DNA of 64,000 bases from Rhynchonema sp. JSB1_4 (GCA_030248065.1 JASAMV010009237.1:1-64000), one strand, 5' to 3'; shown: positions 21,953-33,104, counted from the first letter of the stretch. The notes: a model not told the origin generated them from the sequence alone. Numbers and translations: made by a program.

Positions 21953-22247
21953 AAGGCAGTCTACGGGAGGTTGTCACTCAGCCCCCGAATACCGTAACCC
22001 ACCGTAATTTTGATCTGCAAGGATCGTGTCGAGACCATTTTGTTTTTTATCTATGTTCTGCGTGTTAGCGCCAACACCAACCAACATTTCCAAGTTTTGG
22101 TGATCGGCGCGCATGATGACAATTTCCAGCTTGCTGCCGCTAATACACGTGTCGGTAAGCAGCGATCAGCATGGGTCTCGCAACGATCTCGCTTGCGGTG
22201 GGTTACGGTATTCGGGGGCTGAGTGACAACCTCCCGTAGACTGCCTT
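21953..22247. mobile_element. TA-type MITE, copy 3
   Basis: It runs from AAGGCAGTCTACGGGAGG to CGTAGACTGCCTT with TA on both sides. It is very similar to copy 1 along its whole length, including the interior that mentions CACGTGTCGATAAGCAGCGA-like sequence in copy 1. It lies between the two nested foldbacks of the large composite structure. Confidence 0.92.
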
Positions 22248-22459
22248 TAAAGTGCCTCTACAATTGAATGGTGACCGCGTTTGTTCGCAGCCATTTTTTT
22301 GGAAATTGAAGGCAAGGTATCAGAAACCCAGATTTAGGGAATGGATTTTCAACTCGTTGCTTTGTGATGTTTCACGGAGCCCACATATTTTCACAGGAGG
22401 AGAAAAAATGAAAAAAGTTTGAGGCAAGCCTGTGCAAGACACAAGGTAATCCAATCTAA

Positions 22460-23114
22460 GATATTTTCAGCGTTTTATACACAGACGTTTCTCTGTTAAA
22501 CGAGATATAAAGCATTGTACGAAACGCCAGGTGTGATAAATGATAAGCGAAACACTCCGAAAAATCAAGCCTTTTTGAAGCACCCTTTTACTGCTGTATA
22601 ATTTTAGGCATCTGTGGTGAATGAAATAAGTTGTCAATTACAAATAAAAATCCTCTAATTATCAAGTTTTTTGTTTGTGCTCCCCAGTTTTCAAAACCCT
22701 ACACAGCTCACACAATGTTTACCACAACATGCGCAAGGCAGCCATTCCACAGCGCACACACACAACAAAGCTTGCCAGCTGAAACATTGCTGTGTTGTCG
22801 CTGTGCCGGCTGTGTGTTGTCGTTGTATGTGCGCTGTGGAATGGGCTGCCTTGCGCATGTTGTGGTAAACATTGTGTGAGCTGTGTAGGGTTTTGAAAAC
22901 TGGGGAGCACAAACAAAAAACTTGATAATTAGAGGATTTTTATTTGTAATTGACAACTTATTTCATTCACCACAGATGCCTAAAATTATACAGCAGTAAA
23001 AGGGTGCTCAAAAAGGCGATTTTTCGGAGTGTTTCGCTATCATCTGTCACACCCGGCGTCCGTACAGCTATATCTCTCTCACAGAGAAACGTCCGTGTTA
23101 AACGCGAAAATATC
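22460..23114. mobile_element. 655-bp near-perfect palindrome
   Basis: The arms are of about 320 bases. The inner 150 bases per side (from TCTAATTATCAAGTTTTTTG to GCAGCCCATTCCACAGCGCA) are almost identical inverted copies around a short centre at about 22795. The outer parts (GATATTTTCAGCG, GACGTTTCTCTG) are more diverged. The same short proteins therefore appear in open frames on both strands; they are artefacts. Confidence 0.92.
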
Positions 23115-23649
23115 GTGGTACCTTGCGTCTGCCCCCGCCCACCTTCCTCTTTTTTCCCCCCCCCAAGGGGCCGCGCCCAAAGCACGGAACCGCCCCCGGC
23201 TCGTACCCCTCCCTCCGGACGGACGCAACCCCCACCCGGCGGGACGCCCCACAAAAAAAAAACAAACCAACACCAAACAAGAAAAAACGCAACCGCCCGG
23301 CCCGGCCCGCCCGGGGCCTAGAGGAGATAGAAATCTTTAAGAAAACATCGGTGCCTGATTCGTAAAGGAAAGGTGAAACGAGGTGAAACATTGATCAAGC
23401 ATGGGTCGCTGGTGACAGGACGCTTTGTTCCCAGTGACAGACCGTCCCGCACACCTCGGCCTGTGCCGGACGGCGCGGTTTGTTTCACTTTCTTCCTCGA
23501 TAACGCCTACAAGTTATTGTCTGGCGGTAGACAAGTGCGGGAAGCTCGAATTTACTGTCCGTTTCGTTCTAAAACTTTTCTGGAGCTTCGAAATGAACAC
23601 CGCAACACCTTGATGAAGATTCTGAAACAACGCCGATATTGCCCATCAA

Positions 23650-24163
23650 TGGGTGGAATTCACAAAACAAAGTCAAGCTCACCGTCAAGCTCAACGTCAA
23701 AGTTCAAAGCCAGATGTTTCCGCGTCACGCTGGCTCGTGCAGCAGACGCAATTTTCTAAACAAAGGGTCAACTTTGACGCATTATTGTGCAAGACTGGAT
23801 GCTTACCTGAGAGTATTTCTGAGTTTCATGAATTTCTGAAAAGAGGCAAAGAAATGAACAGACGATCACCAACGGAGGTGCAAAAAATTTTGACTGCGGT
23901 CAATGATCGCCACATTATTTCAATACCATTAGTCAGAAATTATTATAACTCAGAAATAATCTTCAGAAACGCTTGTGCTACGTCCTTAAAATAACAGTAT
24001 CCCGAGAAACGCATCCAATCATGCCCAATAATGTGTCAAAGTTGACCCTTCGTTTAGAAAATTGCGTCTGCTGCACGAGCCAGCGTGACGCCGAAACATC
24101 TGACTTTGAACTTTGACGTTGAGCTTGAGGGTGAGCTTGACTTTGTTTTGTGAATTTCACCCA
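23650..24163. mobile_element. Foldback element (GGGTGGAATTCACAAAAC ends)
   Basis: GGGTGGAATTCACAAAACAA pairs with TTGTTTTGTGAATTTCACCC. The arms extend for about 160 bases through CTCACCGTCAAGCTCAACG and GCAGACGCAATTTTCTAAAC. It is inserted in a copy of the 19946-type MITE. Confidence 0.85.
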
Positions 24164-24193
24164 ATGACGTTGCGTTGCTTAATCACACACAAA

Positions 24194-24420
24194 GGGTGAT
24201 ATTTTCGAAACGGTGTAAAGGTCAGGTGGGTGTTAATGTGGGTGGTAAGCTCGGTCGACAGCTCAGTGTGATAGACCTCGGTGTAAACTTTAAACATTCC
24301 ACGTTAATAACAGGCAATGTTTCACGTTTACACCGAGCTACGCCGACCGAGCTTTCGACCGAACTTTACACCGACCTTCACGCCCAACTGACCTTTACAC
24401 CGTTTCGAAAATTCCACCCA
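24194..24420. mobile_element. 227-bp foldback element
   Basis: GGGTGATATTTTCGAAACGG pairs with CCGTTTCGAAAATTCCACCC. Inner inverted words include GTGTAAAGGTCAG and GCTCGGTCGACAGCTC. It interrupts the second copy of the 19946-type MITE, whose remaining right part ends near 24593. Confidence 0.85.
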
Positions 24421-24594
24421 CAGAATGCAGTCACTAAAATGTTTCAGGCCCGCAGCAGCGTGGGTGTTCTGCCAGATTATTTTCAGATGAAACTGTTTTG
24501 TAACAATCACAAATAGCACAGAGTGGCTAGGAGTGACTGAACGTGAAAATCAGGATTGATTTAATGAATCTTATATGATCATTGTGCGACCAAT

Positions 24595-25345
24595 TTCTCC
24601 CCGATTTTGCCCTCAAGGCGTCAATATCGGCCCAAAATGACCAAAATTACTGTAAAATCGGTGGTTTTTAACTCAAAATACTCGAAATTCATGCGCTACA
24701 CACAAAATACAACGTTTTCACACGATTCTACGCATGATTAAAAACATCAAATTTTTATCCAAGCGCTAACCACCCAGGCCATCGGCTCTGATACAGTAGG
24801 TATCCCCCTCTCTGAGCCCGGTACAGTGGGTATCCACCCTCCAACGGCCGCGCCCCCGCCCCGCCCGCCCCACCCCCCCCCGCCCCCCAGTACCTCTATG
24901 GTCTGTTGATCAAATACCGACAGAGGGGTAAAACCATGCAGGCAAATTTAGGCGGCGGGGGATACACACACATGTCCCCCCCCCCCCCACACACGCCCCG
25001 CACACACCACACGCGGGTCTCTGTGCCACACAAAAACCCGCGCTCCCTGCCACCCAACAAAACCGACTTTGTCTACCCCAACCGCCCTTGACTACCAGTG
25101 GAAAAACTTGCGTTCTCCCCAACCCCTCTAAATTTCCCCGCGGATGGGCCTACAACACTATGTCGATATTTAATAACGTAACACTGCTGACAATTGGAAA
25201 AAATTGTGCGCTGCGCGCGACTAAAGCACTTTTCAACGTAAAAATTGCGCAAAAACTTCGAAACATGAAGAAACACGACCCCTGCACCAAAAGAAAAGCG
25301 AAAATGCCAACTTGCGGGGGTGGGCTGCTGTTTAGGGCAGGGGTA
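24595..25345. other. Degenerate MITE fragments, no gene
   Basis: The stretch holds words typical of the surrounding elements (CGGTACAGTGGGTATCC near 24830, long C runs near 24870-24990, a GC core at 25206-25219) but no intact ends. No coding sequence is visible. Confidence 0.5.
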
Positions 25346-25501
25346 AAGGCAACCAGCAGTGCTTTGCACTCTTCACCCTTCACTCTTTATCGGATTCACA
25401 CGCAAATCACGGGCCGCGAGACGTGGCTACAGTAACAGGTGTGTAAGTATTCAGGGTGATACGGTATGGTCTAAGAGTGCAACGCACTGCTGGTTTGCCT
25501 T
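25346..25501. mobile_element. 156-bp TA-type MITE
   Basis: AAGGCAACCAGCAGTG pairs with CACTGCTGGTTTGCCTT, and TA lies on both sides. The outer six bases (AAGGCA) match the tips of the TA-type family at 15989, 20396 and 21953, although the interior is unrelated. Confidence 0.82.
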
Positions 25502-25805
25502 TAGATACTAGCACGGGGCGGGGGGGGGGTGCCAACTTGAGGGGGGGGTTGGTTTTTCTAGGGTAGGTGCCAACGCCAAGGTGGGGCTGGGGGTGTTTTT
25601 TTGGTGTCCGTCTGGTACGAAAAGTGGGGGTGCCACTTTTTTTCAACAAACCCACATCAATACCTTCAACATTCCGATAGAGAGACACTGATAATGAACC
25701 AGAACGCCAAAGAAATAATTGCAAGTTTGAAATTGACACGGATAATTGTTTCCTTTGCGAATCAGGCACCGATGTTTTCTTAAAGATTTCTATCTCCTCT
25801 AGGTC

Positions 25806-26041
25806 GGACCACGGGGCCCGGGGCTTTTAGGGTCCCGACCACGGGGCCTGGGGCCCGGGGCTTTTAGGGTCCCGACCACGGGGCCTGGGCTTTTAGGGTC
25901 CCAACCACGGGGCCTGGGGCCCGGGGCCGGCGCGACCAATGGGGGCCCGCCCGAGCGCCCCCCCCCCCCCCCCGGGCCCGGGGGACTCGGGGCCCCCGGG
26001 GCTTTTAGGGACGGGGCCCCTGGGGCTTTTAGGGCCACTCG
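25806..26041 (-). repeat. CCTAAAAGCCCCGGG array, right arm (inverted)
   Basis: Read on this strand it is CGGGGCTTTTAGGGTCCC repeated with CGACCACGGGGCC spacers, the exact reverse of the left array at 18199-18548. It ends at a copy of ACATGAAG. Confidence 0.9.
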
Positions 26042-26243
26042 ACATGAAGCTGTAAACAAACAACAAACAGCAGGACCGCAGGATGGAGCCACAGCCCACA
26101 ACGACCAATGGTGTAGCACGGCACGGGTGGGGGGTGGCGGGGGTCCCCCCAAGGTACCGTATGCCCTTAGAGCCCCCCAAAATAGAGCCCCCCAAAAATA
26201 CAGCCCCCCCTAAAAGGGGTCAGTGAAAAAATAGAGCCCCCCA

Positions 26244-27133
26244 CAGTGTTGGAGGTACTCTGGAGGGGGGATACCTACTGTACCGGGCTCGGAGAGGGGG
26301 GATACCTACTGTACCAGAGCCGACGGCCTGGGGGGTTATGTACCTAGGGGGGTTTGGGGGGGTTGGGGGGTTAGGTTTTGGGGTGAAAATTTTTAATGTG
26401 TTTATTATGTGTGGACTGTGGAATCGTGTGAAAACGTAGTATTTGCGCGCATAGCGCGCGAATTTTGGGTAATTTGAGGCAAAAACCACTGATTTTACAC
26501 TAATTTTGGTCAAAAATTGGCACTTTTGAGGCAAAATCGGGGGGGATACCTGTACCGGGGTCAGTGTTGGAGGTACTCCGGAGGGGGGGATACCTACTGT
26601 ACCAGAGCCGATGGCCGGGGGGTTATGTACCTCGGGGGGGGGTGGGGGGGGGGGTGAGGTGTTGGGGGGAAAATTTTTAATGTGTTTATTATGTGTGGAA
26701 TCGTGTGAAAACGTGGTATTTGCGCGCGTAGCGCGCGAATTTTGGGTAATTTGAGGCAAAAACCACTGATTTTACACTAATTTTGGCCATTTTGGTCAAA
26801 AATTGGCACTTTTTGGGCAAAATCGGGGGGGATACCTACTGTACCGGGGTGAAAATCGGGGGGGATACCTACTGTACCATGCCAAACATCGGGGGGGATA
26901 CCTACTGTACCAGGCGAGGGGGGGATACTTACTGTACTGGGGGGGGGGCTACCCCCCCCCCCCCCCCCCCCCCACCTCCAACACTGACCGGGGTGAAAAT
27001 CGGGGGGGGGGGATACCTACTGTACCATGCCAAACATCGGGGGGATACGTACTGCACCAGGCGAGGGGGATACCTACTGTACTGGGGGGGGGGGGGGGCT
27101 ACCCCCCCCCCAAACCCCCCACCTCCAACACTG
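26244..27133. mobile_element. hAT-like MITE, family C, outer copy
   Basis: CAGTGTTGGAGGTACTCTGG and CACCTCCAACACTG are flanked by GCCCCCCA and GCCCCCCC (7 of 8). GGGGGATACCTACTGTACC repeats and a GC core (26444-26460) lie inside. It is interrupted by another family C copy at 26562-26986. Confidence 0.85.
26562..26986. mobile_element. hAT-like MITE, family C, inner copy (TSD ACCGGGGT)
   Basis: The same ends as its host, with perfect ACCGGGGT duplications (26554-26561, 26987-26994). The GC core is at 26722-26737. The very similar interior of host and insert shows self-nesting within one family. The open frames rich in Pro, Gly and Tyr here are repeat-derived. Confidence 0.92.
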
Positions 27134-27451
27134 GCCCCCCCAAAAATACAGCCCCCCCCCAACTTGGAATTCCCCGCTTGGGGGTCGTAAAGTCAAGTTC
27201 TTGTATAAGACACCTTGTGTACAACGTTTGTGGTTGAGTATATGATGACGTAAAGCCTTTTATGGAAGATCTGCACCTAAAAGCACTCAATAATGACCAG
27301 TAACACCCTGACAGAACTCCATTTTAGGGGTATTTTTGGAACATTTTTTGAGATTTTGGGCAGCGAAAAAAACAGCCCCCCAAAAATACAGCCCCCCTAA
27401 AAGGGGTCAGCGAATTAATAGAGCCCCCCTTCTATTTAGGTTTTTACGGTA

Positions 27452-28260
27452 GTGGCAGATACAACATCGATCCGCCCCGTCCTAGATACGGAACGGAATA
27501 AGGAACATTCCTACTCATTCCCCCGCCAAGGAAGAGCTGAACACAAAAATTGTCCTAAAATGGTGGCAACCCATGTCTAAGTCGTCGTATTACTCTCACA
27601 CACGGCATCTTCATGCCCGTCGCCATCAAACTACGATCATCATTTGCAACAGAACCCTTGTTGACAGCCAGAATCACTCGTTGCGCCCATTCCATTTTGT
27701 CCTGTCCATTCAATCGAATCACCACGCGACCGACGTAGTTCGTCGCACGCGGTCGATCGACACGTCGGCACACGTTGGTCTTCTGACGTGGTGGCCTTTT
27801 CTTCTTCCGTTGTCTTCCTTTTCTGTGCTTCTTTCATCGATGCGGCGACGACACGACCCACGAGATTGGACTGCAGGGTCTTTGTAAGGTCTCTGCAAGG
27901 CACCCGCCTACCCAGTCTTCGGAAGGTTACAGGGTACCCCAAAGGTCCGAAAAAGGGTGTTTTTTGCATGCATTTTACTACAAAATTGGTTTAAAAATGG
28001 TACTTTTTGTATTTTGGCCGAAAATTTGCCTAAAATGGCTATTATATGGAGGTTGAGATTTTTGGGTTTTTGAGGACGAAAAACACCCATTTTTGCCTAT
28101 GAAAACTATAAATTGATGGTTGCAATGTACCTACCCTTCCACCCAGCCACTACATTGTTTGGGAGCACCCCTCTCCCACCCTCCAGCCGACAACGCTGGT
28201 GCTGTGCACTAAGTAGGCAATAATATTCAAATATTAACGAAAATGTATTTAGATGTACAA
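27452..28260. other. Coding-like insert between family J-like ends
   Basis: The sequence begins with GTAGTGGCAG and ends near 28156 with CAGCCACTACATTG, like family J ends, and 27880-28110 matches the family J interior at 53.6-54.1 kb. Between about 27470 and 27890 the sequence is unlike any other MITE here. On the minus strand it holds overlapping open frames of 72 and 109 codons with balanced composition (for example NYVGRVVIRLNGQDKMEW), which I do not recognise. It may be a captured gene fragment or a diverged unique spacer. Confidence 0.3.
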
Positions 28261-28452
28261 ATCCGCGCGTAGCGCGCGATTTTTTGCCTATTTGAGGTAA
28301 GAAATAACGCTTTTGAGCCATTTTGAGTCAAAAATACCCATTTTGGGGTCGACTGTTGTTGACGATAGATAGATTGTTCCCAGTTGACTATAGATAGATT
28401 GTCCCATAATTGTTGAACTATATTATCACTGGTATACTAAGTTTCTAATTTG

Positions 28453-28684
28453 GTTGCCTCGTGCATTTTTAGAGACACAGGGAAACTCCCGTTCGAAGTC
28501 GAGGCAGGCAACAAGCTCAACACACAGTCAACAGGCCACGCAGCTGACACACACAGCTTGTGTGGCTGGAACATTCGAAACGCACACGAGCCAGCTGCGT
28601 GGCTTATTGACTGTGTGTTGAGTATGTTGCCTGCCTCGACTTCGAACGGGAATTTCCCTGCGTCTGCAAAAATGCATGAGGCAA
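28453..28684. mobile_element. 232-bp foldback MITE
   Basis: GTTGCCTCGTGCATTTTTAG pairs with GCAAAAATGCATGAGGCAAC. The arms extend through TTCGAAGTCGAGGCAGGCAAC and CTCAACACACAGTCAA around a short loop at about 28570. It lies about 320 bp upstream of the frataxin start. Confidence 0.88.
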
Positions 28685-29006
28685 CGAAATAAATTTACAT
28701 ATCGCGAGAAGTAACTCCGGATCCTTCCCCCTTAGGTATTGATATTGATATCTTGGGTCGATTGGTCTGCCACTGCACTGCACGCAACCCGTGCATAAAT
28801 AGTATTGGGGGCTTCTTGCCTCTATTTTTTTGGCATATTTCGTAGACAAACTATTTTTCCTCACCTACTCTGCGCCTCCAGTCATTCACGTCCGATTTTC
28901 GGAATGACTAAGAAATTGAAAACAGATTGCTTTGCTTTGCTTGCAGCAGTCCAATTTTTTTCAGGATCGCGATTTGAGCGCACCAGATAAATAATAAGCA
29001 ATTGAT

Positions 29007-30048
29007 ATGCAACGTTTGCTTGCAACCAGAATGCTCGTTTTGACTCGATCTGCAGTTGTTCGCCAGCGCCAGTTATGCCGCAATCTGCTGAGATGTGGCT
29101 GCGGCATTCAGTCATTCTCCACCATGGGGACGGCGTCACGCAAGTGCCCTCCCAAATCCAGAATTGATCACCACAACGATTCATATTCATCAACAAGAGC
29201 GTGTTGTTGCTCTGATAATCATGTGCACATCGCTGTTCGCTCATTATGCATTCATTCGGAGGCCGAGTCAACGCGACAGTATGAAGTGCGAGCCGATTTG
29301 ACACTGGATCTGTTGGATGAGTATTTGGAGAAACTACCCGAAATGGTCGACTGCCACCCGGATTATGACGTTGTCTATTCTCAAGGTTAGCCGCTTTCTG
29401 CGTGTGCTGGTCAGAATCATGATTTCTGCAGAGAAGTTTTGTTAAGCTGGGCTGAGTACTTTTACCCACAGAGTTCGTTTGTTTACGTTTCTTTTATTGC
29501 ATAAGGCATGCCCTGCAGGATTTATCGTCAACGGCAATCTTTGAACGCCGTTTGTGTCTGGTTGTCCAAGTTTTAGTTATTCTATGGACCCCGAATCGCA
29601 AAGTATCTGGCATGCATGTTCACATGACAAGAGTGTGTGAAAAAAGTTCAGCTGTATCTTTTGTAAAATTCTCGATTGTCTGTAAATCACCCGACGACAG
29701 ACTTTTAACTTGCCAAATTTTGATGTAGTGTTATTATCGAAGGGGGTGTATCACAAGTAATAGTGCTGTGGCAAATCCTGTTCCACATACGTATGTATCT
29801 TTCCAGGTGTGCTCACACTGTCGCTCGGTGGCTCAACTGGCACGTACGTGATCAATAAACAAACACCAAATCGCCAAATCTGGCTATCATCACCCGTCAG
29901 CGGACCGAAACGGTACGATTTCATCGATGGACAATGGGTGTACGCACATGACGGGGTGTATATTCAAGATTTGCTCACTGACGAACTCAGAACTTTGTTT
30001 AAATCCGATATGGTTGATCTAAGACAACTGTTTGCAGACGTTAGATAG
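29007..30048 (+). CDS. FXN: Frataxin, mitochondrial, 2 exons, 206 aa
   Basis: Exons 29007-29385 and 29807-30048 (TAG), phase 1 junction, GT-AG. Frataxin works in the mitochondrial matrix, where it stimulates cysteine desulfurase in iron-sulfur cluster assembly. The first 40 residues are rich in Arg, Leu and Ser with no acidic residue, as expected for a mitochondrial presequence. The conserved core starts at about residue 91 ([20 protein letters not shown]) with the acidic first helix, then [20 protein letters not shown]. The strand motifs [19 protein letters not shown] and SGPKRYDF are hallmarks of the family, including the invariant Asn, Gln and Trp. Residues 41-90 form a less typical linker, and an undetected intron there is possible. 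Total length is close to human frataxin (210 aa). Confidence 0.95.
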
Positions 30049-31663
30049 CAGTCAGTCACGTTCTTATTGTTTGGATGCAGACTAGTCATTGTGATGTTTC
30101 AAAGTTTTGTGATCGTTGGTGTGTCCTCTGTTGACCACGTAAATATTCATAGAACAAATTGACATAAAACAACAAGTAGCACCTCGATCGGACAATTTTG
30201 CTGTGCATAAATTGAGAAGAACGAAGCCAGATAAATGTAAGCGAAGTATGAGTACTCATGAGCGAACGTCGAAATTGAAATTTGGTACTGTTTTTTCATT
30301 GACGGGTTTCTTGGTTACGTTTCATTCGCGATTTTCCGGTTCAAACTGAATGTTTTTCGATTGTACCTGCAGCCTGAACAGGTCAACAAATCCAAACCCG
30401 CTGTCCGGTCTGCTGCTGGGTAGGCCGTTGTGATGCCTCCTTCCGTCACCACGTAGGTGGGCTCGTCCGTGCCGCTTTTGTATTCGTCTGAAATTCCTGT
30501 TTTTTGTTTTTCTTGGTTTTATTGCACAGGGGACTAGCGACCAATATGGGCTTCGGCAGGCTCAAATGTGGCGAGGTGATGTTTCAAATGGCGTATACCG
30601 AGAGCTTGCTTTCTGTGTTTTCAACCGATCTTGAATAGACGCGGGGTCACCACGTGGGCATCTGGTGCACCACCCGATGACACCGTTCACACTGATGATG
30701 ACTCGGTCCACCACCCGTCTGCGAAAATACAGACGGAAACGGACCGCACGGTGCACCGCTCATCGTGTATGAGATACCAATTCTGCTCACTTTGCAACCG
30801 CTCAACCTGCGTCCGGCCGATTCAGGCTCGGCTTCTCAGCCTGATTCCTTGGTTCACGCTCTCGATTTATCCGATCCAGAAGTTCCGGGGGGCCAAAGTC
30901 GGGACTCAACTTTCACACAATAATTCTTCCAGCCATAATAGATCCACCTCTCCAACCGTGTGTCTCGTTGGCACACGGGTATCTGAGATGTATTTGGAAG
31001 TCGACCAAATCGAAACGAAGTACATCTTGACAGGTGACAAAGGCATAAAGACAGTCTGTCCAAGCTGTTGGAATTTTTAGCATAACTTATACATTCGCTG
31101 TCTTTATCCTGATGTTCAGTTTCCACCACATGCAAGTTTGTGTATGTCTGTTTTGTGGTTCACAAATCTGGGCGTGTTGCCCGGTTTTTTGGGTAGCCAT
31201 CGAAGCCAGTCAACGCGTTGTTCACAACAAAGCAATGAATAAATGGGAAACAAATATAAACGATGACAGAAAAATGGCCTGTCGATGACAGCTGGACACC
31301 TTATTGATAACTTTGCTTTCTATGAGACTGATAAGAAGAGGACCACATTTTTATAATGATAACTTTAAATATGTTGCTCACAGGCAATCATGCTTCATAC
31401 AATTTTGCTTTGTCTCAAATGCACGTACAGAAAAGAGGTTTTGGATTTTGACCTGAGTTACAGTTTGGTTTTAGGGCTTTTCACTTCGTAGTTTTATCTG
31501 CGACATAACGCATTACTTGCCTCAAGTGCAGCCACCGGCAACCGCAGATCAAAGAATTTTTTGTTTGCATAGTTTACCTAAAATAACATGAATTATCACT
31601 TTAGACACCATTGTATGTAATCTTCAAAATTGCATTTTTCTGACAATCCCAAATCGATCGACA
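30049..31663. other. Frataxin to globin spacer
   Basis: No gene is recognised. It contains one copy (about 30640-30760) of a short dispersed repeat (CACTGATGATGACTCGGTCC and CTGCGAAAATACAG) that recurs in introns of the globin and PTEN genes. It also has two TGATGTTTCA words (30092, 30577). Confidence 0.5.
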
Positions 31664-33104
31664 ATGACATCAACCGAGATCCCGACCGATGTTGTGAACG
31701 ACGTGACTATTGAGGTGGCTCAAAGTCGCGAAATGTCAATGGCGAAGGACTTCGCCGACAAAGTGCTGCTCAAGAAGTTCCAACGCACCACGCAGACTGG
31801 CGTGGCAAACCGCATTACGGTAAGCGGTTGGAACATTTGAAGATGGATAGATATACAGAATCACAGAGTTGCCGCGTTTCCAGGAGCACAACTCAAAGCT
31901 ATGAGGAATTTATATAGGTATACCTGTACGTTGCGCGGCTCTACCGGGCTTCACGAAAGTCGTCGTTGAGGCTACTCTGGACTGAGGTTACTCTGTGCAT
32001 TTGCACAAACAGTGATGTTTCACGCGAGCTTGTACAACCAGCTCGCAGGTGTTTCGTACATATATGTAGTTACGCGGCGATCTTGCGTATTCGCACTGAC
32101 GGTACCCTGGCGCACCACTGTATTCGTCTATGAAAACAGGTGAAAACGGGCAATCAAAAAGAACACGGTGCACAATTCATATTGTGAGTAAACAATTCAG
32201 ATTCTGCTCGAGGATGCACCCCGTGCACCACCAGACCCCGAGATCCCCGACGGCCCATGGCCAGCCAAAGGTCACCTTGGTTTGAGCGAGCGTCAACTGG
32301 CCCGAGTGATGGCTGCCTGGGATTCGTTGGGCGACAAAAAGAACCAGTTCATGTCCGACTACTTCATGTTGTTGTTCGAGCTGCCCCAGGCTCGTAAACC
32401 GTTCCTGGTGCCGGCTGCGGAACGCATGCCAAAGGGAATGGGCATTCAGGATTTGAAGGTGTTCAAAAATCATGTCTTCCTGCAGAAGAATAGTTGGGAG
32501 ACGCTGTTAGATCAGGTTGGTCAGAAAGGACAGAATTACCGTAATACAGCTTGGATTACTGTAGATCTGTGTTACGGTAGCTTTCACCATTCAGGTGTGC
32601 CTGGGCGAAGACAAACTATTGGAGTTGGCACACGGCATCGGCACGCGACACATCAAATTCAAATCGAGCGTGGTGTTTGAGCCGTGGATGTGGAACCACT
32701 TGATTAGCTGCTTCATGAAAAATATGAAAAGTGCATAATATACTTTATTTGTCGATAGCTGGGACTTGCGCAACGCGAACATAAAACCAAGCCTCGAGTG
32801 TCATTTTGAAATCGTGGCATCGGTAGATTCGCATTCGCACTGATGATGACCTGGTGCACCACTCCAGTGGTCTGTGAAAACAGTTTGAAAGGGGCAATCA
32901 AAAGTAAAACACATAATGTCGCCAAACATTATCTGCTCGCAAGTAACAAATATTGATCTTTCACAATACCATGTTTCAGTATGGTTCCCGGACATGGACG
33001 AATCAGTGGCGTTGTCGTTCAAACGCATTCTGACTTGGTTCAGCACGCATATGCACAAGACCTATCACAATGATGGAAAGACCGATTATGAATACGAGTG
33101 GTGA
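31664..33104 (+). CDS. Globin with long N-terminal extension, 4 exons, 243 aa
   Basis: Exons 31664-31819, 32201-32515, 32595-32730, 32980-33104 (TGA); the phases agree. The globin fold starts at about residue 80: LSERQLARVMAAWDSL (helix A with its Trp), YFMLLFELPQARKPF (helices B-C; Pro114 and Phe120 fit the C2 and CD1 positions), and DLKVFKNHVFLQ (His143 fits distal E7). LLELAHGIGTRH follows, with His176 fitting the proximal haem ligand F8, then FEPWMWNHLISCF (helix G) and ILTWFSTHMHKTY (helix H). Residues 1-79 are an extension rich in acidic residues and Pro, with no signal peptide or transmembrane segment. Many invertebrate neuronal or cytoglobin-like proteins have such extensions. The ligand role (oxygen carriage, sensing or redox) cannot be told. 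No break is seen. Confidence 0.85.
32089..32170 (+). repeat. Intron-resident short repeat, copy in globin intron 1
   Basis: CGCACTGACGGTACCCTGGC followed by GCACCACTGTATTCG and TGAAAACAGG. Related copies lie at about 30640-30760, 32815-32905 (globin intron 3) and 45080-45150 (PTEN intron 2). Confidence 0.55.

Larger units (their letters stand above)
18199..26041. mobile_element. Giant composite foldback, about 7.8 kb (putative)
   Basis: The left end (18199-18548) is an array of CCTAAAAGCCCCGGGCCCC words. The right end (25806-26041) is the same array in inverted orientation. ACATGAAG occurs immediately at the left edge (18191-18198) and right edge (26042-26049), as an 8-bp target duplication would. 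The right terminus has five extra bases (ACTCG), so the exact border is uncertain. The interior is a collection of nested palindromes and MITEs with no recognisable coding sequence. The architecture resembles foldback elements with internally repetitive arms (FB or Galileo-like), but the superfamily is not established. Confidence 0.5.
26155..27451. mobile_element. Element with TACCGTA...TACGGTA ends hosting nested MITEs
   Basis: It is rich in GAGCCCCCCAAAAATACAG words. The right end is TTCTATTTAGGTTTTTACGGTA. The same terminal sequence recurs near 53010, 55035 and 56440-56462. A family C pair is inserted in it at 26244-27133. The left border is approximate. Confidence 0.55.

Noticed and set aside
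22631..22956. Pairs of Cys/His-rich small proteins on both strands
   Set aside because: Identical peptides on opposite strands come from the perfect palindrome at 22460-23114.
26220..27290. Pro/Gly/Tyr-rich frames resembling structural or silk-like proteins
   Set aside because: They are translations of GATACCTACTGTACC repeats and C/G runs in family C MITEs.
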